Positions 32,158 through 40,156 of a stretch of DNA of 64,000 bases are shown here, one piece after another. The position numbers and the translations under genes were made by a program. The stretch lies in NCBI RefSeq assembly GCF_014323725.1, contig NZ_JABVED010000002.1, positions 391,682 to 455,681 on the forward strand. The letters run 5' to 3'. Source of the stretch: Actinokineospora xionganensis. GTDB taxonomy: Bacteria > Actinomycetota > Actinomycetes > Mycobacteriales > Pseudonocardiaceae. The notes below the pieces were generated by a model, which made no database searches, was not told the DNA's origin, and saw only the letters and a program-made list of their open reading frames with translations. The number at the start of each line of letters is the position of its first letter. Within the stretch, counting starts at the first letter, position 1.

Positions 32158-33186
32158 ATGAGCTTTGGTCAGAAAGCTGGACCATATTTCGCTGCACGGA
32201 TACCTGCGTCCGAGTTTTACACCCCGCATTTGAGAGGATCCCGCACGCGGCTCAGGAAAGCTGCGCTCGCGGCGAGTCTCACCGTGACCGCGATCGGTGT
32301 GGCGGTCGTCGCGCCGTCCGCGTTCGCCGCGCCGCCGCCCGCCGAGGACAACGTGGCCCAACCGATGATCATCGGTGGCGGCGACGCCGGCCAGACCTAC
32401 TCGTTCATGGTGTCCCTGCAGACATCGCAAGGGCACTACTGCGGCGGTTCGCTGATCGCCCCGCAGTGGGTGGCGACCGCCGCGCACTGCGTCGGCAGCC
32501 TGACTCAGGCGCGGGTCGGCACCACCACATGGAATTCCGGCGGCACGCTGGTACGGATCGCGTCGCAGACGAAGAGCCAGGACGGGCGCGACTTCGCTCT
32601 GGTCAAGCTCGCTTCCGCCGTGCAGCAGGCGCCGATCGCCATCGCCGCCGACCCGGGCCCGGCGGGCACCGTCACCCGGCTCATCGGCTGGGGCCAGACC
32701 TGCCCGACCCGCGGCTGCGGCGGCCCGCCGACGAACCTGCGCGAGATCGACGTCAAGGTCCTCAGCTCCGGCCGCACGGACGACTTCGACTCCACCAAGG
32801 AGATCTGTCTCGGCGACAAGCCCAACACCGGTGCCTGCTACGGCGACTCGGGCGGCCCGTCGGTGCGCCAGGTCAACGGCCGCTGGGAGCTGACCGGCGC
32901 GACCAGCCGGGCGGGCAGGGGTCAGGACACCTGCGGCACAGCGCCCGCGATCTACATGAACGTTCCGGCGTACAAGAACTGGATCAACCAGACCACCGGC
33001 GGCGGCGGCACGCCGACGCCGTCGCCGACGTGCTCGGACGTCCAGCCGTGGAACCCGAATGTCTGGTACTCGCCAGGCAACCGCGTCTCCTACAGCGGCC
33101 ACCGCTGGGAAGCGACCTGGTACACCTCAGGCCAGGCTCCCGGATCGTCCCAGTGGAGCAACTGGCGCGACCTCGGCTCCTGCTGA
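32158..33186 (+). CDS. Secreted trypsin-like protease (S1) with C-terminal carbohydrate-binding module
   Basis: A protein of up to 342 residues. A signal peptide (SLTVTAIGVAVVAPSAFAAP) and short propeptide lead to the mature N-terminus IIGGGDAGQTYSFMVSLQ. The chymotrypsin triad is present: His in WVATAAHCVG, Asp in GRDFALVKLA and Ser in GACYGDSGGPSV. A Gly/Thr/Pro linker then joins a CBM5/12-like chitin-binding module (about 296-342) with WNPNVWYSPGNRVSYSGHRW. The 32158 ATG gives a very long pre-signal region; TTG 32230 (LRGSRTRLRK) is a more natural start. The divergent LysR gene probably regulates it. Confidence 0.9.
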   Translation: MSFGQKAGPYFAARIPASEFYTPHLRGSRTRLRKAALAASLTVTAIGVAVVAPSAFAAPPPAEDNVAQPMIIGGGDAGQTYSFMVSLQTSQGHYCGGSLIAPQWVATAAHCVGSLTQARVGTTTWNSGGTLVRIASQTKSQDGRDFALVKLASAVQQAPIAIAADPGPAGTVTRLIGWGQTCPTRGCGGPPTNLREIDVKVLSSGRTDDFDSTKEICLGDKPNTGACYGDSGGPSVRQVNGRWELTGATSRAGRGQDTCGTAPAIYMNVPAYKNWINQTTGGGGTPTPSPTCSDVQPWNPNVWYSPGNRVSYSGHRWEATWYTSGQAPGSSQWSNWRDLGSC

Positions 33187-33203
33187 CCGTCGCGGATGAA
33201 CCC

Positions 33204-33236
33204 GGGTGCCGTCACCGCCGCGTGGTGGCGGCATCC
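33204..33236. terminator. Hairpin between convergent protease and VanZ-like genes
   Basis: The arms 33204-33216 (GGGTGCCGTCACC) and 33224-33236 (GGTGGCGGCATCC) pair over 13 positions with two G-T pairs. The left arm begins 18 nt after the protease stop; the right part overlaps the last codons of the VanZ-like gene. Confidence 0.5.
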
Positions 33237-33763
33237 GGTTCCGTGTCCCGCCCGCGCACCGGGACAAGCAGGCCGATCGCCCACGCCGCCGCCACGGCGA
33301 TCACACCGCCGGCGGTGTTGTTGTAAAAGTCCTGCGAATCGCAGACACCCACCGCGATAAGCGCTTGGGTGAGTTCGATTCCCGCGCTGAGCGCGGCGCA
33401 AGAGATCATCACCAGCAACGGCCTGCGCACAGTCAAAGTGGCGAAGAACGCGAACGGCATGAGCATGTAGAAGTTCAACCGCTGTTTCGTACTCGCCAAC
33501 GCGAAATCATTCTCGACGCAGCGGCGAAACGGGTCCATGGTGGCGATGTCCGGGTCCAGCACACCGGATCTGCCCAACGTGACGGCCAGCGCGAGCGCGA
33601 GCCCGAAGCCCGCGAGCACCGCCGGAACCCGAGGCCAGTTCCGCCATCCAGCCAGCACAAACGCCGCGAACCCGATCACCACGCAACCCGCCACCATCGC
33701 GGCGGCCACCAGTGGCTGGTTCAGTATTCGCTCGGCAAGATCGGCGTCCTGACCCACACGCAT
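33212..33763 (-). CDS. VanZ-like membrane protein
   Basis: A 183-residue protein with hydrophobic segments near 17-40, 46-66, 95-115, 122-138 and 146-168. The VanZ signature is a region after the third helix: ISCAALSAGIELTQALIAVG, DSQDFYNNTAGGVIA, with the conserved Glu-x-x-Gln, Asp and Asn. Before it lies the RLNFYMLMPFAFFATL segment. VanZ-family proteins occur with glycopeptide tolerance but most chromosomal copies have no known role, and no van gene is nearby. The start ATG 33763 is preceded by GGGGGG; longer in-frame starts look non-coding. Confidence 0.82.
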   Translation of the reverse strand: MRVGQDADLAERILNQPLVAAAMVAGCVVIGFAAFVLAGWRNWPRVPAVLAGFGLALALAVTLGRSGVLDPDIATMDPFRRCVENDFALASTKQRLNFYMLMPFAFFATLTVRRPLLVMISCAALSAGIELTQALIAVGVCDSQDFYNNTAGGVIAVAAAWAIGLLVPVRGRDTEPDAATTRR

Positions 33764-34005
33764 CTTCGCCCCCCAGGCATAGTCGGCTCTCCACTGGAAG
33801 ACGTTTGGCGGCCAGGAAGGTTGAGCTGAACCCGAAGATCCATTTCCGCCCCGACCAAGCATCCGCACAGGATGGATGACGGCCGGCGGGACAGACCAAC
33901 TTTCACCTTACCCACACCGGAATTCCCTGACCTGACCCACAACCCAGCATTTCCTCACCCACCCAGCAGGCACCCGCCAGAGCCGGCAGGAAGACCTGCG
34001 GCGGA

Positions 34006-34890
34006 TCAGTCCCAGTCCCAGCGAAACCCAAAACACCCCGGCCCGAAATCCAACGCCACGCTGTGCACCGTGTGCCGGTGATCAACCGCCATCGGCCGCA
34101 CCCGCTCGGCATTGCCCGCGGTCCGGGCGAACTGCTCGCACCGCCCAGGCGCGGCGGCCGGGTCGAAGCACACCTCCAGCACGTACTCACGCACCGGCAG
34201 CCGGAACTTGCGCTCGTAGTTGGTGGCCAACGGATGCGGCGGCCTGCTGATCAGTTCGTGTTCGAGGACGATCGTCTCGCCTCGGCGAAGTGGTGCGTCG
34301 AAGACGAGTTCGGCGACCAGCAGCCCGCTCTGCGGCCTGCTGATGGTCCGCCCGAGGTGGCAGTTGCGCAGCGGCCGGATCGTCGGCAGGGCGCGGTCGT
34401 GCTCGTCGATGTGGTTGATGACGATCCAGCGGTCCGGCCCGTCCGCCTCGGCCCGCAGCACCTGCCGCGAGGTCGACGTCCGCTCGCCCCGGTCGCCGCC
34501 GACGACGACCCGGTCGTGCTGGCTGAGCCGGGTCAGCCGGTCGTCCCAGCCGATGTCGACCTCGCTGACCGCGTCCTCCACCCGGGTCTCCCGCGGCCAG
34601 AACGCGCCCATCGCCGGGCGGTGCGGGTCGATCAGCGCGGTCAGCGCGCCGCGCGGAACGTCCAGGATGTCCTCGAGGTGCCGCACCACGGCGAGCGACG
34701 ACTGCCGCGCCGGGCGGCTGCGGCCGGTCTGCCAGTAGCTCAGCGTCGCCAGGCTGACCGACACCCCGCGCCTGCTCAGCCGGTCCTGGATCCGTACCAG
34801 CCCGAGGCCCTTGGCATCGATCGCCGAGCGGAGGGCGGCCGCGAAGGACGGCATGGTGTCCTCGTAGGCGAAGTCGGGCTCACTGAACAT
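34006..34890 (-). CDS. XRE-type HTH protein with C-terminal beta domain
   Basis: A 294-residue protein. After MFSEPDFAYEDTMPSF a helix-turn-helix covers about 14-75 (RIQDRLSRRGVSVSLATLSY, WQTGRSRPARQSSLAVVRHL), typical of actinobacterial XRE proteins. The C-terminal part (about 100-294) is beta-rich with QVLRAEADGPDRWIVINHID and VREYVLEVCFDPAA; it lacks a known catalytic site and may bind a ligand or partner. ATG 34890 is supported by AGGAG. It is divergent from an Rsm22-like methyltransferase gene, with 114 bp between them. Confidence 0.8.
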   Translation of the reverse strand: MFSEPDFAYEDTMPSFAAALRSAIDAKGLGLVRIQDRLSRRGVSVSLATLSYWQTGRSRPARQSSLAVVRHLEDILDVPRGALTALIDPHRPAMGAFWPRETRVEDAVSEVDIGWDDRLTRLSQHDRVVVGGDRGERTSTSRQVLRAEADGPDRWIVINHIDEHDRALPTIRPLRNCHLGRTISRPQSGLLVAELVFDAPLRRGETIVLEHELISRPPHPLATNYERKFRLPVREYVLEVCFDPAAAPGRCEQFARTAGNAERVRPMAVDHRHTVHSVALDFGPGCFGFRWDWD

Positions 34891-35004
34891 CGCGGGCTCC
34901 TGATCTGGTCGTGCCGATGGTCGTGCCACCGCCGGACGAGGTCAAGGCCCGGTCATTACCACCCAGGTGGGCCGACCGGGATTGACCAGGCATGATTCGA
35001 AGCC

Positions 35005-35988
35005 GTGTCCACCCTCCCCGCCGAGCTCGCAGGCGCCCTCGACGACGCCCTCGGGCGGTTCCCGACCTCGCAGGTCACGACGGCTGTGGAGGCGCTCATC
35101 GAGCGGTACCGCGGTGGTGTCGACCCGTCGTCGCCCGTGCTCGACAAGGACCTGACGGTGGCGGCCTACGCGGCCTACCGCATGCCCGCGACCTTCGCCG
35201 CGGTGTCGGCCGCGCTGCGCCACGCGGCCGTCCTGGCCCCCGAGTTCCAGCCGAAGTCGATGGTGGACGTCGGCGGCGGCACGGGGACGTCGGTGTGGGC
35301 GGCCCAGGCGGTGTGGCCGTCGCTGGCGGAGGTGACCGTGCTGGAGCAGTCGGCGCCCGCGATCGCCCTGGGCCGCAAGCTGGCGGAGCGGTCGTCGGAG
35401 CCCGCTCTGCGATCAGCCCGGTGGGAGCGCGCGGTCATCGGGAGCAGCGTGGCCAAGCCCGCCGCCGACCTGGTGACGCTGTCCTACGTGCTGGGGGAGT
35501 TGGCGGAGTCGTCGCGGGCGGCGGTGGTGCGCTCGCTCGCCCAGGACGCGGGGCTGCTGGTGCTGGTCGAGCCCGGCACGCCCGCGGGCTATGAGCGGAT
35601 CGTCGCGGCCCGCGACCTGCTCATCGCCGACGGGATGAAGGTGTTGGCGCCGTGTCCGCACGAGCGCGCGTGCCCGATTCCACGCGGCCAGGACTGGTGC
35701 CACTTCGCCGAACGGCTCAACCGGACCGCGCTGCACCGGCGGATCAAGTCCGCGACGCTCGCGCACGAGGACGAGAAGTACTCCTACGTCGCCCTCACCC
35801 GCGCCGACCTGCCGCACGTCGACAACCGGGTCCTGCGCCACCCGTTCAAGCGCAAGGGACTGGTTTCGCTGAGCCTGTGCACGGGCGCGGACGGGCTCGC
35901 CGAAGCCAAGATCACCAAACGCGATCCCGACGCGTACAGGCGGGCCCGCGACGTGGAGTGGGGCGACGGCTGGAGTTCGGGCACATGA
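35005..35988 (+). CDS. Rsm22-family small-subunit ribosomal methyltransferase-like protein
   Basis: A 327-residue protein. The SAM-binding motif MVDVGGGTGTSVWAAQ is near 93-108, followed by the VTVLEQSAPAIALGR acidic-loop strand. The Rsm22 signature follows: CPHERACPIPRGQDWCHF near 217-234 with three Cys, and a fourth Cys in SLSLCTG near 295, probably an Fe-S or Zn site. Rsm22 (METTL17) acts in assembly of mitochondrial small ribosomal subunits; bacterial relatives are little studied. Start GTG 35005. It stands alone, divergent from the XRE gene. Confidence 0.85.
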   Translation: MSTLPAELAGALDDALGRFPTSQVTTAVEALIERYRGGVDPSSPVLDKDLTVAAYAAYRMPATFAAVSAALRHAAVLAPEFQPKSMVDVGGGTGTSVWAAQAVWPSLAEVTVLEQSAPAIALGRKLAERSSEPALRSARWERAVIGSSVAKPAADLVTLSYVLGELAESSRAAVVRSLAQDAGLLVLVEPGTPAGYERIVAARDLLIADGMKVLAPCPHERACPIPRGQDWCHFAERLNRTALHRRIKSATLAHEDEKYSYVALTRADLPHVDNRVLRHPFKRKGLVSLSLCTGADGLAEAKITKRDPDAYRRARDVEWGDGWSSGT

Positions 35989-36165
35989 TCGACATCACAG
36001 GTCTCAGTGTGCGCTAACAAGGGAGAAATCCCTTGCCTGCCAAGCGAAATGGCCGCCCACAACCGTCAACCAAGGGGACCGTGACGGCGGCCACCACGGT
36101 GCCCCCTGAACCGGCAGGTGCCCACGATCAGGACCAACACACAAAATTCCGGGAAGGCGGGACAG

Positions 36166-36379
36166 ATGCGCGCCGTGACACCGTCTTGGCAGGCACCGCC
36201 GCCGCGGTCGCGCTCGCCGCGGGCACCGCGCGGGCCGCGCCGCCAACTCGATCTTCCTCTACACCGGCTCCAGCGGCCACCGCGCCACCAGCGGCGACAA
36301 CGGTGTCGCGGACGGCGTGTTCGCCTCCTACACCTGCCAGGCGGGCGTCGCGGGCTACCGCCTCTCGGTGACCGGCTGA
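36166..36379 (+). pseudogene. Frameshifted gene for a small secreted protein
   Basis: ATG 36166 has GAAGG about 10 nt upstream and starts MRAVT. The next frame continues as a good signal peptide, TVLAGTAAAVALAAGTARAA. A third frame then gives a mature chain beginning ANSIFLYTGSSGH and ending VAGYRLSVTG before TGA at 36377-36379. Adding one base near 36179 and one in the GCGCCGCC run near 36238 would restore a single frame of about 70 codons. Either two real one-base deletions or assembly errors in GC runs explain it. A terminator follows directly. Confidence 0.6.
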
Positions 36380-36384
36380 TCCAC

Positions 36385-36417
36385 CGCCCAGGGGCGCCCA
36401 TCGCGGCGCCCTGGGCG
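36385..36417 (+). terminator. Hairpin terminator
   Basis: CGCCCAGGGGCGCC (36385-36398) pairs with GGCGCCCTGGGCG (36405-36417) with one bulged G, followed by TTTCGG. It ends the small secreted-protein gene just before the kinase gene. Confidence 0.75.
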
Positions 36418-36447
36418 TTTCGGTCCGCGTTTGGAAGGCTGGTGGCC

Positions 36448-37395
36448 ATGGGATTCGAACTGTGGTCGTCGTCGGCATGGGTGGAGCAGGCGACGGCGTG
36501 GCTGGACGAGCGGCTCGCCGCCGCGGGCATCGAGCGGACCGGCCCGGTCGAGCAGCCGCGCGTGCGGCCGTGGTCGACCCAGCTGACCGCGCCGACCACG
36601 GTCGGAACCGTGTGGCTCAAGGCGGTCAACCCGCCGAACGCCTTCGAGGCCGGGCTGTACGACGTGCTGCACGAGCTGATCCCGCACCGCGTCCTCGAAC
36701 CGATCGCCACCGACGCCGAGCGCGGCTGGATGCTGCTGCCCGACGGCGGCCGCACGCTCGCCGAGCGCGACCTCGCCGAGGACGACCTGGTCAAGGTGCT
36801 GACCGAGGTCATACCGCGCTACGGGCTGCTGCAGCGCGACCTCGCCCCGCACGTCGACCGGATGCTCGCCGCGGGCGTCACCGACATGCGGCCCACGGTG
36901 ATGCCGCAACGGTTCGAGGAGGCCCTCGCCGTGGTGGGCGGCCTGCCCGCGGTCGCCGCGAAGTCCGGCGAGTTCGCCGACTGGTGCGCCCGGCTGGCTC
37001 TCTCCCCGGTCCCGCCCAGCCTGGACCACAACGACTTGCACGTGGGCAACATCCTGCTCGCCGATCTGGCCGAGCCCGACGCGGTGCGCTTCTACGACTG
37101 GGGCGACGCCGTCGTCGCGCACCCGTTCGCCGCGATGTTCGTGCCGCTCAAGGTCCTCTCCGACCTGCTGGGCAAGCAGACGACCGGCGTGCTGCGAGTG
37201 CGCGACGCCTACCTCGAGGTCTTCGCCGACCTCGGGTCACGCGCGGAGCTGGTCGCCGAGCTGGACCTGGCATGCCGGGTCGCGAAGGTCGCGCGGACCC
37301 TGGTCTGGGCGCGGGCGGTCGCCGTCTCGCCGGGGGACTGGGCCGACGCGCCACGCGAGACGCTCATGAGCCTGCTCGCCGAGTCCTACTACTGA
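36448..37395 (+). CDS. Aminoglycoside phosphotransferase (APH)-family kinase-like protein
   Basis: A 315-residue protein of the APH/choline-kinase fold. The N-lobe carries VWLKAVNPPNAFEAGLYDVL. The catalytic loop is SLDHNDLHVGNIL near 190-202 with the catalytic Asp, and the metal site is RFYDWGDAVVAHPF near 212-225. The usual ATP-binding Lys sits in VWLKAV. Members phosphorylate antibiotics, sugars or lipids; the substrate is unknown and resistance cannot be claimed. ATG 36448 has GGAAGG upstream. It is 41 nt before a CYTH gene and may be co-transcribed with it. Confidence 0.85.
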   Translation: MGFELWSSSAWVEQATAWLDERLAAAGIERTGPVEQPRVRPWSTQLTAPTTVGTVWLKAVNPPNAFEAGLYDVLHELIPHRVLEPIATDAERGWMLLPDGGRTLAERDLAEDDLVKVLTEVIPRYGLLQRDLAPHVDRMLAAGVTDMRPTVMPQRFEEALAVVGGLPAVAAKSGEFADWCARLALSPVPPSLDHNDLHVGNILLADLAEPDAVRFYDWGDAVVAHPFAAMFVPLKVLSDLLGKQTTGVLRVRDAYLEVFADLGSRAELVAELDLACRVAKVARTLVWARAVAVSPGDWADAPRETLMSLLAESYY

Positions 37396-37436
37396 GGGCG
37401 GTGGACGGCGCGGACCCGGCCTGACAGCCTGGCGCG

Positions 37437-37940
37437 ATGGAGGAAATCGAGCGGAAGTTCCTGGTGGCGGACGACTCGTGGCGGTCGTCGGTGATCTCGA
37501 CGAACCGGATGGTGCAGGCGTACCTCGCCATCGGCGAACGCGCGCAGGTGCGGGTGCGCAGCTCCGGCGACAAGGCGTGGGTGACGGTCAAGGGCCAGGC
37601 CAAGGGGATCTCCCGGCCGGAGTTCGAGACCGAGGTGCCGGTGGACTTCGTCGAAGGCGTGCGCTCCTCGGGGCTGTGCGAGGGCTCACCGGTGGAGAAG
37701 GACCGCCACGTCGTCGACGTCGACGGGTATCTGTTCGAAGTGGACGTGTTCCTCGGCGACAACGCCGGGCTTGTGCTCGCCGAACTGGAACTGGACACTG
37801 CCGACGCCGAGTTCCCCCGCCCGCCGTGGTTGGGCGAAGAGGTCACCGACGACAAGCGGTACCGCAACGCCTACCTCGCGACGAACCCGTGGGCGAGCTG
37901 GAACCAAGGCGGGGACATGGACGTCTACCCGTCGACTTAG
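37437..37940 (+). CDS. CYTH-domain protein (triphosphate tunnel metalloenzyme)
   Basis: A 167-residue single-domain protein. The N-terminal ExExK motif is EIERKFLV (residues 3-10). Further tunnel residues appear as QVRVRSSGDKAWVTVKG, EFETEVPVD and FEVDVFLGDNAGLVLAELEL, alternating basic and acidic strands as expected. It should hydrolyse inorganic triphosphate or thiamine triphosphate with Mg2+. CAGCCT ends 6 nt before ATG 37437, so a leaderless start is possible. The acidic-repeat protein gene follows after 19 nt. Cytoplasmic. Confidence 0.92.
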   Translation: MEEIERKFLVADDSWRSSVISTNRMVQAYLAIGERAQVRVRSSGDKAWVTVKGQAKGISRPEFETEVPVDFVEGVRSSGLCEGSPVEKDRHVVDVDGYLFEVDVFLGDNAGLVLAELELDTADAEFPRPPWLGEEVTDDKRYRNAYLATNPWASWNQGGDMDVYPST

Positions 37941-37959
37941 ATCTCAGAGGGGACGACAC

Positions 37960-38742
37960 ATGGCGGACATCGAGTACCGGTTCGGCACCGGCGAGGGCGA
38001 CCCGAACGTGCACCACGGCCAGGCCAATGTGGACGTGGACGGCGACGGCACGGCGGACGCGATCGCCGTCGACTTCGACGGTGACGGCCGCTACGACGAC
38101 GCCATGTGGGACTCCGACGGCGACGGCGTCGCCGACACGGCGCTGCTCGATCACGACAACGACGGGGTGGCCGAGTCGGCGTACTCCGACCCGACCGGGC
38201 TGGGCACGTGGAACGCCAAGGGCCAGGGCGGCGAGCCGAAGGCCGAACCGCAGGCGGAGGACGTCCCGGAGAAGGACGCCGCGCCGGACGACCAGTCGCA
38301 GGACCAGCCGTCCGACGTCCCCGAGGAGGACACGCCCGCGAAGGACGCGCCCGTGGAGGACAAGGGCGAGAACGTCCCCACCGAGAACAAGGAAGAGCCC
38401 CAGGACCACGAGCCCAGGGACGAGGATGGTTCCAAGGAGGACGGACCCAAGGACGAGGGCGGCGCCAAGGGCGAGGACGGTTCGGGCGGCGAGCCGGACT
38501 CGGGTTTCGAGAACATCCCGGCGGACGTCGAGTTCGAGAATGAGTCCGGGGAGTCCGAGGGGTCTGACGGCTCCGGGGAGTCCGACCAGCCGCCTGCCGC
38601 CGAGGAGGAAGAGCCCGCCGCCGAAGAGGAGCCGCCCGCGGAGGACGACACCCTCGACGACGGCGCGTTCGCCGACGCCGACCTGTTCCAGGCCGACGAC
38701 ACCGCCGACACCGGGCTGTCGGACTGGTACTCGGAGCTGTAG
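37960..38742 (+). CDS. Acidic DxDxDG-repeat (calcium-binding-like) protein
   Basis: A 260-residue, highly acidic protein. The N-terminal 90 residues hold four dockerin/thrombospondin-3-like Ca2+ loops: DVDGDGTADA, DFDGDGRYDD, DSDGDGVADT and DHDNDGVAES, each followed by a short hydrophobic strand. The remaining 170 residues are a disordered Glu/Asp/Pro/Gly/Ser tail with Lys, ending LSDWYSEL. There is no signal peptide or anchor, so export by a normal route is not expected. GAGGGG precedes ATG 37960, 19 nt after the CYTH gene. Its role is unknown. Confidence 0.82.
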   Translation: MADIEYRFGTGEGDPNVHHGQANVDVDGDGTADAIAVDFDGDGRYDDAMWDSDGDGVADTALLDHDNDGVAESAYSDPTGLGTWNAKGQGGEPKAEPQAEDVPEKDAAPDDQSQDQPSDVPEEDTPAKDAPVEDKGENVPTENKEEPQDHEPRDEDGSKEDGPKDEGGAKGEDGSGGEPDSGFENIPADVEFENESGESEGSDGSGESDQPPAAEEEEPAAEEEPPAEDDTLDDGAFADADLFQADDTADTGLSDWYSEL

Positions 38743-38798
38743 GCCCCGGACCAGGGCGGCTCCGCCAAGATCGACTGGTCAGGCCCTAGCCTGATGGC

Positions 38799-39683
38799 GT
38801 GGGGATGACACTCAGCAGGCGGGCACTGCTCACCGCGGGCGCGGTGGGCGCGCTCAGCGCCTGCACGCCACCGCAGCCCCGCCCGCGGGCGACCGAGCCG
38901 ACTTCCGCGCCGAGCCCGTCACCGAGTCCGTCGCCGATTTCGCCTCCCGCACCCACGACGACGGCCTCACCGGCGCCGGTCTCCACCACACCGCCTGCCG
39001 CGCGGGCGGCCGTGGTGAGCCGCTACCGGGCGGCCCGGCCCACCCGGTTCGGCCTGACCGTGCCGGGCGTGATCAACCGCCTGCCGTCGTCCGGCGTCGC
39101 CCTGACCTTCGACGCGTGCGGCGGTCCCGGCGGCGCCCAGTACGACGCCGCGCTGATCAAGACCCTGCGCGACCTCGGCACCCCCGCCACGCTGTTCCTC
39201 AACGCCCGCTGGATCGAGGCCAACCCGGCGACCTTCCGCGACCTGGCCGCCGACCCGCTCTTCGACATCGCCAACCACGGCACCAGACACCTGCCGCTCT
39301 CGGTCGCAGGCCGCTCGGCCTACGGCATCGCGGGCACTCGCGACGCCGGCGAGGCCTACGACGAGATCGCGGGCAACCACCAGTTGCTCACCCAGGCACT
39401 CGGCCACCCGCCCGCGTTCTTCCGCTCCGGCACCGCCCACTACGACGACGTGGCCACGAAGATCGTCGCCGAGCTGGGCGAACAGGTCATCGGTTTCGAC
39501 GTCAACGCCGACAGCGGCGCCCGCGCGAGCCTGCCGCAGATCACCGCGGCCATGGCGGGGGTACGTCCGGGTTCGATCGTCATCGCCCACATGAACCGCC
39601 CCAGCGGCGCAACCGCGAAGGGCATGGCCGCCGCCCTGCCACCCCTGCTGGCCGCCGGGACGCGGTTCGTGCACCTGCGCTGA
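38799..39683 (+). CDS. Exported polysaccharide deacetylase-like lipoprotein (NodB domain)
   Basis: A 294-residue protein. The N-terminus SRRALLTAGAVGALSAC looks like a twin-arginine-type lipoprotein signal with Cys near residue 22, then a Thr/Pro/Ser-rich linker to about 70. The NodB domain (about 90-290) has VALTFDACGG (catalytic Asp pattern TFDA), NHGTRHLPLS (metal HxxxH), AFFRSGTAHYD and VIAHMNRP. It should remove acetyl groups from wall glycans. Start GTG 38799 is 6 nt after TAGCCT, so leaderless; ATG 38805 is an alternative. It is monocistronic. Confidence 0.88.
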   Translation: MGMTLSRRALLTAGAVGALSACTPPQPRPRATEPTSAPSPSPSPSPISPPAPTTTASPAPVSTTPPAARAAVVSRYRAARPTRFGLTVPGVINRLPSSGVALTFDACGGPGGAQYDAALIKTLRDLGTPATLFLNARWIEANPATFRDLAADPLFDIANHGTRHLPLSVAGRSAYGIAGTRDAGEAYDEIAGNHQLLTQALGHPPAFFRSGTAHYDDVATKIVAELGEQVIGFDVNADSGARASLPQITAAMAGVRPGSIVIAHMNRPSGATAKGMAAALPPLLAAGTRFVHLR

Positions 39684-39895
39684 TCACGTTCGTCGCCTTC
39701 GGCCAATCCTGTACGACGTGCGGGCAGCAGCAGTCGCAGGACCGTGAGCGCCCGCTCGCCGCGCTCACCTGGCACCGCCACCGCGATCACTCCCGCGAGC
39801 AGGACCAGCAGCGCGGAGGGCACGTATCTGAGCAGCACGGCAACCGCGAGCAGCGGCACGGGCAGCCGTGTCAGCACTTGGACAAACGTGGGCAT
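39440..39895 (-). CDS. Possible small membrane protein (doubtful)
   Basis: From ATG 39895 (GGAG 8 nt upstream) the frame reads MPTFVQVLTRLPVPLLAVAV and continues LLVLLAGVIAVAVPGERGERA: two hydrophobic helices within 60 residues. It then runs antisense into the end of the deacetylase gene, so only the first 70 residues look genuine; the true end may have been lost. It sits in a 473-bp gap between plus-strand genes. Nothing else in this gap looks coding. Confidence 0.35.
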   Translation of the reverse strand: MPTFVQVLTRLPVPLLAVAVLLRYVPSALLVLLAGVIAVAVPGERGERALTVLRLLLPARRTGLAEGDERDQRRCTNRVPAASRGGRAAAMPFAVAPLGRFMWAMTIEPGRTPAMAAVICGRLARAPLSALTSKPMTCSPSSATIFVATSS

Positions 39896-40156
39896 GGAGC
39901 GTTCTCCCTCGTCGGGCCGGGGGAAACGCGCGCGAACAGCATCGGCGTCCTCCGTCGACCGCTGGAGAAGGAACGCCCGCACCTCCACGGCCGGCCCGAA
40001 TACACGATTCGGCCCACCGAGCCAGGAACAGACGACCTCGGACTTCACGATGATCGCAAAACCGCCCTACCGCGCATAGAGCCAGTCGGCCGCACCTGGT
40101 GCTGTAGCCCAGGTCACGATTCCAGGACCCGAACGGCACTCGGTTAGCCTTGAGGC

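Noticed and set aside
33212-33763. Teicoplanin resistance through VanZ
   Set aside because: Only the broad VanZ-like domain is present; no vanHAX or vanRS genes are in the window.
36448-37395. Aminoglycoside resistance gene
   Set aside because: The APH fold is clear, but this family covers many substrates and nothing in the sequence or context indicates an antibiotic.
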